A stretch of 64,000 bases of DNA from Lates calcarifer. Its lineage: Eukaryota; Chordata; Actinopteri; Centropomidae. The notes beneath the pieces were generated by a model. The model was not told where the DNA came from and ran no database searches. It was given only the letters and a program-made list of their open reading frames with translations. The first letter of the stretch is position 1. The number at the start of each line of letters is the position of its first letter. The stretch is from contig NC_066853.1 of NCBI RefSeq assembly GCF_001640805.2, positions 28,040,378 through 28,104,377 of the forward strand, given 5' to 3'. The translations under genes were made by a program, and so were the position numbers. Shown in pieces: positions 55,469 through 64,000 of this stretch.

Positions 55469-55469
55469 T

Positions 55470-57365
55470 TAGATGTTGGGGAGGGAGTATGGAGGGTGCA
55501 TGGAATTCAAACAAAAATCCTGTTTACAGTATGAGCCTATGTTTTCCATACAAGGAGTCTGAGCTACCTGCCATTGTACAGTGTAGAGGGAAGATGGAAG
55601 CAATTACAGGTTGGTCACATCTGGTTCCTGGTGGAAAGAAGAACAAATTGGCATTATTGTTAAATATGATTAAACTACCCTGAATCCCAAAGTGTGGGTG
55701 GAGGGCTGTGCAGGTTGACAAGGCCCAAAGCTAGACACCAAGGGTGTGTGTTGTGTTGTGTTGTGTTGTGTTGTGTTTCTGGCAAATATGAGGCTTATAT
55801 TTACTTGCCTTTTAAATTTGCTTTAGCTCTCCACAAAGGAAAATTTTTGCAAATCCTCTACTATGTTGGCCCAAACCCAGTGCCACCCCTAAGGCCTAAG
55901 CCCTGAACCCTCAGAAAATTAACTAACATCACCTGGGTGTGAGCGTGTGAGTGCCAGAGGCTACAAAGGCTAAAAATGGTAGAAATAAGAATCGGACATA
56001 TCACAGGACCTTAACAACGCCAAAGCATGTCTCCTACTACTGGGGGGTTTTCACTTTCTTCAAGGCCAAGGCACTTAAGGGACCTACTGCCTGATTTGTT
56101 GGCTCTTGCCTTACAAAGTGGCAGAGTGAATAATCTAGATGATGAATAAACTAGATGGTTGAGGAATGCATGTATATGAAAGCATGTTCTTGCATTCCTC
56201 TGATTTCTGTGTTTTTATGACTCAACAGTGATCTATGTATATATATTTACATGTGAACTTCTTTTATCTTGTAACATTAGGGTGGTTGCTCTTTCCATGC
56301 TTGTTTGTTTAGCTTTTTTTTAATGCCTCAGGCCTTCCCCTGGTAACCCCATGGGGAACTGTGGGTAATTCCCTCAGAAATGCAGACCTGCAGAAAGTGT
56401 GCATACAGTGCTCAAAATATCTGCAAGTTAACATATTTTCTCCATTAAAAAACTTAAATAATATCAAATCATCAATCATTCACAACTTACCACACTTCTT
56501 AAACTGATCCAAAAATGGACAAAAGTTGTAAACCATGACACATAGTGGCTTTGCAGGCATTCCAATAGAAGCCATGAGGCATGTGAGAGGTGCATGTCAG
56601 TTTTCTCTTTTGCCACTGTTCTAATCCTCTGTTGCCCATCAGTAGGACTCAGGCTTGACAGCTCAGGAATGTTGTTTTGATATGTGATGTTTTGTCAAAA
56701 AGACGTTTGGTTAGATATTTGAATTGAATTTTGCATAACACTACACAGTGTTAAAACATAAAACATTAAAATATAAACCTATATTAGTTTATACCAATCA
56801 ATATTTTTAATTCATTTGAGTTTTTATCAAATCAAATCAAATCTTCTTTCCAAGAATTTTGAGATACAAAAACATTTCTGGCACCTAATTTTGATTTAGT
56901 TTTAGACTAAGACTTTTGACATAGGAATATATCTGTTTTAGTTATTTGTTGACTATAAGTTTTAGTATATTCTTAAATCTGTTACCTTTTTCCTTTCAAA
57001 AAGTGGTTACGTTAGCAAATATTACTGGCAGAGATATTGCGGTACTTAAATGCAAGATGCTGTTTGTGAGGCCAGGCAGGTAAATCAACTTCTGAAGAGG
57101 AGATATTTTGGTACTGCTGCCAGTACATTCCATAGATGTATCCAGGTTCATAGACTAAAATTGCCATCCATTTCCTTGTAATGTTTATTTTCAAAGGTTA
57201 CTTTTTTCAACTTTTAGTCTTGTTTTTGTTGTGACTTTTTCAGTTTTGTTACCATGAATGAAGTTACACTAACCTAACCTCTGCTAGTTAAACGTGTTCA
57301 TGTGCACACTCCCCACAGCACACTCTGGTTTTACTGGTTTCACGTAAGAATAGGTTCCCTGTAGC
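55470..57365. other. Unassigned stretch with pentanucleotide array at 55744-55777
   Basis: The array is (TGTGT)n, about six units. No gene or other repeat recognised in the remainder. Confidence 0.5.
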
Positions 57366-57369
57366 CAAA

Positions 57370-57607
57370 TATACAGCACTTTTCTAATCATATCAACCAC
57401 TCAAAGCACTTTACACTACAGATCACATTCACCCTTTCACACACATTCATACAGCGCTTGTGCTACATATTAAAGCACTCTAACATGCAGACCCATTCAC
57501 ATACCAAATGATATATTAGGTACAATCTGCAGTTCAAGTATCTTGTCCAAAGATACTTTGGCATGTGACTGGAGGAGCCGAGGATTGAACCACCGACTGT
57601 CTAGTTG
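57370..57607 (-). repeat. tRNA-derived SINE, head truncated
   Basis: Same body as 21412-21689 (tail ATACAGCACTTTTCTAATCA, then CACATTCATACAGCGCTTG and GGAGGAGCCGAGGATTGAAC). The A-box end is missing. Confidence 0.75.
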
Positions 57608-57685
57608 GCTTTGACATTTACTGTCACCAGTAAAACACATCTATTCTCAATACTCTGTTTACACTTCAGTATTCATCAACATTGG

Positions 57686-57935
57686 CATCACAGTGGTGTA
57701 GTGGTTAGCACTGTCACCTCACAGCTAGAGGGTTCTAGATTTGGCCAACCAGGGCTTTTCTGTGTGGAATTTGCATGGTCTTCCTATGCCTGGTCCAAAG
57801 ACATGCAAGTTAGGTTAACTGGCAACTCTAAATTGCCTGGAGGTGTCCAGGGTGTATCTTGCCTCTCCATTGTCAGCTGGCATAGGCTGCAGACCCCCAC
57901 ACATCACAGTAAGTGGTTTACCTGATGGATGGATG
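57686..57935 (+). repeat. SINE-like repeat, tRNA-like head present
   Basis: Starts AGTGGTGTAGTGGTTAGCAC, a Pol III A-box-like head, and runs through TGTGGAATTTGCATGG and TCTAAATTGCCTGGAGGTG. Inverted relative to the 25.9-26.2 kb copy. Confidence 0.7.
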
Positions 57936-58229
57936 TTCTCGGAAAACCACACTGGAACTTATTTATTCCTTAGTCAGGCAGTCAGCAAAAACTCACAGCA
58001 AACTTCAACACATTGTCTGGCAGTTACAGCGCATGTCCTTATTTTCTGCATTGTTGGTTAATATATTTTTGTTTTGTTTTATTTACTAAGCTGTTATATA
58101 GTTATTGTAAGCTTGGCATTACAAAATAAATGATTACTGTTTCAAAGACAGAAATGGAAGTATGACTGTTATTTCAAATTATGGCTACAAGCATTTATCT
58201 GCCCATTCTGTGTATTTTGCTTGTTCATC

Positions 58230-58790
58230 ACAGTCCTTGTCTGTAGTTGCTTGAATGTCATGTGTAAGCCTTCCTAGCTTGGACAGATGATTGACAGTTG
58301 GTAATGAATTGTGGTGAAATGTGAGAGACCAGCACAAGAGGAAGTGCAATGAAGGAAGATAGGCGAATAAGGGTGCAGTAAATTAAAGCAGAGCTAAACA
58401 GGGTTTGGGGATAATCAGACTATCCCTGTGACTAGTTTATTTCACGGTGTAAGAATGTCTGATTCTCTCCACAAACTATTGCCCTGTGACAGGTAATTAT
58501 TTTGGCAGCCAGAAAACCTCCCCAAAGCTTTCCTGTCACCCTAATATCTCAACCTCTCTCAGGGGGCCGTCTGTGCTCAGCTACCCCAGATAAGTGAGAG
58601 GAATGTAGGGCAGCCATGCTGTGATGTGAGAGGCTTGCCTGAAGCTGAGATCCTGGAGGCTGGGGCTCCACCTGGACTTTGTATATAATTAAGTTTAAGG
58701 AGGGTGTGGCTAACAGCAGGAGGTTTTTGGAGAGTTTTGATGCAGGTGGTCAGTGAGTGTGGGGCTGTATCATCCAATACAGTGAAACAA
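58230..58790. promoter_or_regulatory. Repeat-poor block, possible regulatory DNA
   Basis: Mixed-composition stretch without mobile elements or coding frame between AT-rich regions. Composition-based suspicion only. Confidence 0.18.
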
Positions 58791-58794
58791 AAAT

Positions 58795-60000
58795 AAGCAC
58801 CAGCTCTGTTTTCTCCACTACAAAAGCACTTCCTGACAATAGCATTAAATCAACAGATAATTTTTACCCATTGTTAAATAATCACTAAACAACTAAGTAA
58901 AGGAAGGTAACTTTGGTTAAGAGAATAAATAAAAAAAAAAAAAAGTAGATTTTGCTGATCTATAACTGTGCAATTTCAGACTTTTGGTGGGGAAAAGTTT
59001 GAGTAGTAGCTTTGGAACAGTAGCTTTAATGCATGAATGAATGCATGAGATTCTGAACTGTATTCACTGCCTCTCCCTTTCTTGGAAACTTGTCTCTCCT
59101 GCCAAACTGCGTCAGAAATAGTATGAATACAATTATATACACCTTCTTTGTCTCATCTTTTAGTTTTTTTTTTTGCATTATTTTGGATTTGAATTCTACA
59201 GACATGTCTCAATCGGTACATAAATGTGAGCAAATACAATAATGCATATACAATACAATAATGCTATGACAGTATAATTATGGTATATTTGTGTTTGTTA
59301 AAATAAGCCAATAGCTTCATCTATAATTTTCATTTCAAAATCATCAGGGTGAAGAAATGTTGTTTATGAGCCACAACTACTACTGCTGCTGTAATTCCTG
59401 TGACACAGCAGTTTTTACAGCAGTTGGCCATATGTTATAGCTAGGTTCTGCAAGTTGCAATATAGTAATATGTGTTTGAAGACACTGCATTCCTTGAGTT
59501 CTGAAACATAACAGATGCTACATGCAATTTACATTCACAGTGAACAAACAAAAATCTACAAACCCGTATGTATGCTGTTTTATAACAGTAGAATGTATAA
59601 TAACTTACTTGGAGATGTTAAAACTTTATAAATCAAAATGTAAGATTTTCATTATCTAAATCACTGTTTGGAGGTAAAACCACAGATACACAGTAGTTAC
59701 ATTTTTATGTTAGTACAATGTATACTGCTATCATAACGGATAGAAATGATGGTCCAAGATATAGAAAAATAAAGCCCAAGTTGTTGTAGAGATCCAAAAT
59801 TATGACATCACATCCTGTCTGGCCTCTGTTTTGCCTGTTTCTGTAACTCAGAGCAATCTCTCATCCAGCATTTCATCAGTCTTTCAAAAGCATTTCTAAA
59901 ACAAGTGTGGTCCTGGGGTTTACTGTCCATATTGTAAGACAAATCTGTATCCACAACAGTAGCTATAAATATAGTTGCTATAAGATATTTAAATCACTTG
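58795..60000. other. Unassigned AT-rich stretch
   Basis: No gene or repeat family recognised. Confidence 0.45.
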
Positions 60001-60004
60001 TCCT

Positions 60005-60140
60005 TTGAAGGAGGGCTGGAGCCAATCCCAGCTGACAGTGAGAGGCAGGGTACACCCCAGACAGATCACCAGTCTATCACAGGGCTGACATGTAGAGATT
60101 TGCACACACATTCACACCTACAGGCAATTTAGAGCCTGGA
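60005..60140 (-). repeat. SINE-like repeat, tail fragment
   Basis: GGAGGGCTGGAGCCAATCCC, GAGGCAGGGTACACCCCAGA and ACCTACAGGCAATTTAGAG match the tail half of the 25.9-26.2 kb copy, same orientation. Confidence 0.7.
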
Positions 60141-60144
60141 CAAG

Positions 60145-61800
60145 CAAAGAAACCTCACCCTTCCATCTTTCTCAATCTGTTCAATGGTCATACACACCAT
60201 TTCTTCAGATGTCTTCTCCCTTTTATGTGTTGCAGTAATTTCAGTAAAAGTAATTATTGTTCAACATTTATTAGCTTCAACTCAACTAAAGTTCATGAAG
60301 AAACTCAACACAGTGGTATAGAAACCCCACCGCCAGCTAGCGTTTTGGCTGTGTAATTGCAGAGTGGCACAGACACACCAGCATTTAAGTAAAAATGCTC
60401 ATGATGGCTTAGGCCACTTGAAATAGTCTGTGTCATACACAGAAATATAAACTAAGCTTGAGAGGCCACAAAAACATGGGGATATACTATGACTTCAAAT
60501 TACAAAAATGCAGAACTTAACCAAAAAGAGTTGATTGTCGACCATAAAGAGACAGGAGGTTAACAGAGAGCCCCAGAGGGCAGCAAACAGCTTTTTGTCA
60601 GTGTGAGTCAGTGTAAGGTGTCAGGTCAGGTCAGTCAGTGTTTCATCTGTTCAGCCAATAAGTTCATGATCCAGCCAGCCAAGAAGCCAGCTAGTCAGTC
60701 ACCGTGGTAGACTGCAGCAGCAGAACACATAAATGAGACAAACTGTACAAGTGAAGGCTTTAGAGTTATCAAGCTCTTCACTTCCTCTGGGGACTAGACA
60801 ACTATTTTTTTCTGTCTTTCTCTCAGTTTTTAGTCTTTCAGACACCTAACCCAAACTGCATTACTTTATCTTTGCTCCTTGTATATATCAGTCTTATTAG
60901 TTAGTACAAAATTAGTTGATTAATTTAGTTAAACCCTGTTAATTTTACAGTAAATACATCATTTTACATCAATTCAAAACAGATTTTTCAATCATCATTG
61001 ATAATCATAGTCATATCCTAGATTATATACTGGAAAAAAGCCATTTTGCACTTTAAGTTCATTGGGTTCATTTTGTCATGTTATTCACTTTTCTCTCCTC
61101 AGATTCCATCTCTACTTATTTAACCACTTATAGTGGAAAACGTCTTCCCTTGTTCTTCTGCTTGTGTTCACACACACTTCCTCTTGGCTTCCTCTCTCTG
61201 CTGAGCCGTTAAAAAACACTGACTGCACTGCTGATTCTGTGCCCCAGCAGAAGATGCAGTATAATGTAGTGAGTATAGCACCTTATGAGTTACAGCCCTG
61301 TGAGGGAGCCTAGGGTACTACAGGAGGTGACACTGCACTAGGTACAGGGTGTAACATTACCCTGTGGGCCCCCATTCACATTTCCTATTGCCATGTTCTT
61401 CACCATCTGTCTTTGGTTGCTAGATGTTCGACTTTCTCTATGTTCCTAACATCAACTGTATTTATTAGCCCTTTGAAGCAGAGCAGATAACTTTGAACTA
61501 GATAAAGTTTATCTCGGTTTTTGGCTGGAAATGGCAATAATCAGTACAGTGAGATTGAGCCATACAGTAAATTTGCAGGCCATGAAAACAAAATAGAGAG
61601 CTAAAAGAGCAAGGCTAATTGGCTCTGTAGACCAGCAGAGTTACGGAATCTCTGTGGTCAATTATTATTAGCAAGCCATTATTATTACACAGTGTGATTT
61701 GATTTATTGTTAATATAAAACCTGTGACATTTTGCCACATTTTGCTGATGAAAAGAGCTAAATGATGAGATTAAAAAAAAAAAAACACTAAGTGAAGTGA
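60145..61800. other. Unassigned stretch
   Basis: No gene or mobile element recognised. 61470-61760 is repeat-free and could be constrained non-coding DNA, but this rests on appearance only. Confidence 0.4.
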
Positions 61801-61806
61801 AAGCAA

Positions 61807-61935
61807 TCCTGTCTCCTAGAAATTACCTTTCTAAACCACAACAACAAATATGTTTTGGAGGGAACTGTCACAATTATGTTTCCTACAAAACATATTTGTT
61901 GTTGTAGTAGCTGTACGTCATTTCTAGGAGACAAG
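61807..61935. repeat. Long palindrome, arms about 55 bp
   Basis: Left arm TCCTGTCTCCTAGAAATTAC...CACAACAACAAATATGTTTT; the right arm is its inverse, AAAACATATTTGTTGTTGTA...GTCATTTCTAGGAGACAAGG. A spacer of about 15-20 bp separates them. This is the architecture of a fold-back MITE. No target duplication identified. Confidence 0.85.
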
Positions 61936-61939
61936 GTTG

Positions 61940-64000
61940 AATAAAGGACACCTTGCCTACATTTTTTTTACTGGACAACTTGTGATGTGAGAAGAGTTTA
62001 TTTAAAAATACTCTTGTTTCTGGGATTTACTCTTACACCTAGTAAAAAAAAATCTAAGTATCTTAGATTACAGGCAATTGCAGAATAGCTACTAAAGTAT
62101 ACTGCTTATTAGTATATCTATTCCTGTTAATGTTAAACTTCATGATTCTATGAGATAATTTCAATTTCTCTCTTCTACAATATTTGTCATTGTTTGTCAA
62201 GTGTTGCTGGATATACTTTGAGTAGTACATAATGTACCCACTGTACCTTTCTCAGGAACAAACTGAGCCATGATGGTACATGCATTCAGCTGTATATGCT
62301 ACAATAGATCCACGTTTGACCTCAGACTGTTGTACTTGTTGAAGTAAGCATATGGAGTAGGAAGGTTGGATGGGAGTGAGGGAACTTTTGATGATGTAAC
62401 TTGGTGGTAAAGCAGAAAAAAGAGTACTGAAACCAAGAACTAAACAACATCACCTCTCCTCTCCAACTCTCAACTGGAGTGGACCACACTGATCACAGCA
62501 GATGGTGTTCAGGACAAACACTTTGCAGCTGTGGCAAAAAGTCTACATTATCATGAAAATACAAACGTAATAATCAGCATGCTGTGGGTGCTGATGGCCC
62601 TCATTTTAAAAAGAAAGACAAAAATAATGTTGTTGCTGGATTACCATGCAAAAAAAAAATCAGAAAATAAATGACATATACGCACACATAGTCAAGGATA
62701 GGGAGAGTGTCAGACAAAAGGTGAGCACGGTTTATCGATTTTACCCCCTCCATTCATCTATCCTTCCCTTTATTAGCCCCCTCCACCATCCCCTCTGTTC
62801 CCTTTGTCTGGGTCCAGCCAGAGTCTGGCAGATACAGACAAAAGAATGCTGTCTGTCATGGAGAAATAGCAAAGGTTTTGGCTCTGTGGAAAGGAGGGGG
62901 GTGGGGGGTAGAGTGGTGGTTGGTTGTCAAGGTTGGAAAGGCATTGTAAAAGCTTTGGCCATCCATTGTTGTTTCTAGGCTCACCCCTGATCTGACACCT
63001 ATCTCACCCGTCTCTGCTTTCCTTCTCCTACCTTTTTTACCCGGGCTTCTGTCTTTTTTCAGAGTGAGGGATGGGAATGTAGAAAAGAGAGAAATGCAAC
63101 AGATATCTGACACAAAGCTGTTCATTGGTATGGTTACATTACGTAAGTAACAGTACATTTTCTCAAGTACTGTACATAATTACAATTCACTTGCATATTG
63201 AATATTTTTATTGTGTTTTACTTTATATTGCTACTTCCTTACATTTCAGAGAATAAATATTAAGTATGTAACTACATATTGTACTTTGTTGCATCACTAC
63301 ATTTATCTGACAGCTTGTCACCTACAGATTTTAAACAAAATGTGAGATAAAAAAAACAGCACATGGTTAAAGAGTGAAGCAGTTGTTCCCAACCGTTGGC
63401 TTGTGACCCCTGACAAAAGGCTTTATCTGACTGGATCTCTTACATTTCAAGTTATTTCCAATTTCTAAGATGGTTCCATTTAAATAACTGTTCAAAGTAC
63501 AATTGTCCAATATTTCATAAAAATGCATTTGGTGATCATAACTTTTAATAATGACTTACTATCTCATAATTACAAGAAAAGATGCCACAATTCTCATAAT
63601 TACAATAAAATTTTCTGATATTAACAATATAATGTAATGGAACAGGACCACTTCAGTGCTTGACTCAGAATCATCAGATTTCTACAGTATCAAATTAATT
63701 CAATGTACAACAAATGATAAATAGCAAAAAGGATCTGTTAATAGCTCATTTGATTAATTAATAGCTAATTAATAGCACTTAGTTTTCCAAAATATAAATA
63801 TGATGTTAAATAACAACCAATAACATTTTCCAGAATAGTTTGCTGAAAAAAAGATAAAAGCTCATATTCATTATAGAGCTTTAAAGGACAGACAACCCCC
63901 CCCTCCCCAACATCATCGATTATACTTAATGACATTAATATCTCCCACTGTCTCAAACCAAGGAGTATTTATTGGAGTATAGAATTAGAATTAAATCAGG
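61940..64000. other. Unassigned stretch to window end
   Basis: AT-rich except for a mixed block at 62700-63060. No exon, RNA gene or mobile element recognised. Confidence 0.45.

Noticed and set aside
55744..55777. Possible CRISPR-like array
   Set aside because: Simple pentanucleotide repeat without spacers. No CRISPR array was seen anywhere in the window, as expected for a vertebrate.

Overview
The window is vertebrate nuclear DNA, almost certainly from a ray-finned (probably percomorph) fish. It is AT-rich and gene-poor. It has spliced genes with consensus GT/AG junctions, and it is full of repeat families typical of teleosts: L2, I-clade and CR1-like LINEs, several Tc1/mariner families, hAT-like and palindromic MITEs, tRNA-derived SINEs, Ty3/Gypsy and Helitron pieces, and many microsatellites. 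I found nothing bacterial, viral or organellar. The species assignment is inference from these families; no database search was possible.

Region 1 (1-21 kb, minus strand): the 5' half of abcg4, a half-size ABC transporter of the ABCG1/ABCG4 sterol-efflux group. Eight coding exons join in frame into 363 codons that cover the N-terminus, the whole nucleotide-binding domain and the start of the linker. The membrane-domain exons lie off the left edge. A probable non-coding first exon lies near 20.7-20.95 kb. The 6.3-kb intron after the first coding exon holds an L2 LINE whose reverse transcriptase region is duplicated. The putative first intron (13.0-20.7 kb) holds an unidentified open exon at 13.66-13.90 kb, a hAT-like MITE, a second L2 copy, and a minisatellite broken by repeat insertions.

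Region 2 (21-31 kb): repeat graveyard. It holds SINEs, Tc1 ends, a Gypsy gag piece with a tRNA-Leu primer-binding site, a Helitron helicase piece, and Gypsy integrase debris with a possible LTR.

Region 3 (31.5-32.7 kb, plus strand): one compact, apparently intact four-exon gene for a 135-residue secreted protein. It consists only of a signal peptide and the C-terminal beta domain of the transcobalamin/intrinsic factor family.

Region 4 (33-38 kb): a possible LTR-like repeat, an L2 endonuclease fragment carrying a small LINE insertion, and a decayed I-clade LINE.

Region 5 (38-64 kb): no protein-coding exon recognised. There is a candidate TATA promoter with a non-coding first exon at about 41.0-41.5 kb (plus strand), several repeat-poor stretches that could be regulatory or intronic, three Tc1/mariner elements (48.1, 50.2 and 54.1 kb), a terminal-inverted-repeat MITE (45.4 kb), SINEs, and a 125-bp palindrome (61.8 kb). 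It could be the upstream part of a long-intron gene that continues past the right edge.

No convincing new multi-gene system is present. The most useful leads are the unidentified 82-codon exon inside abcg4, the stand-alone cobalamin-binder beta-domain gene, the Arg-to-Cys change next to the ABC signature of abcg4, and the promoter-like block at 41 kb.
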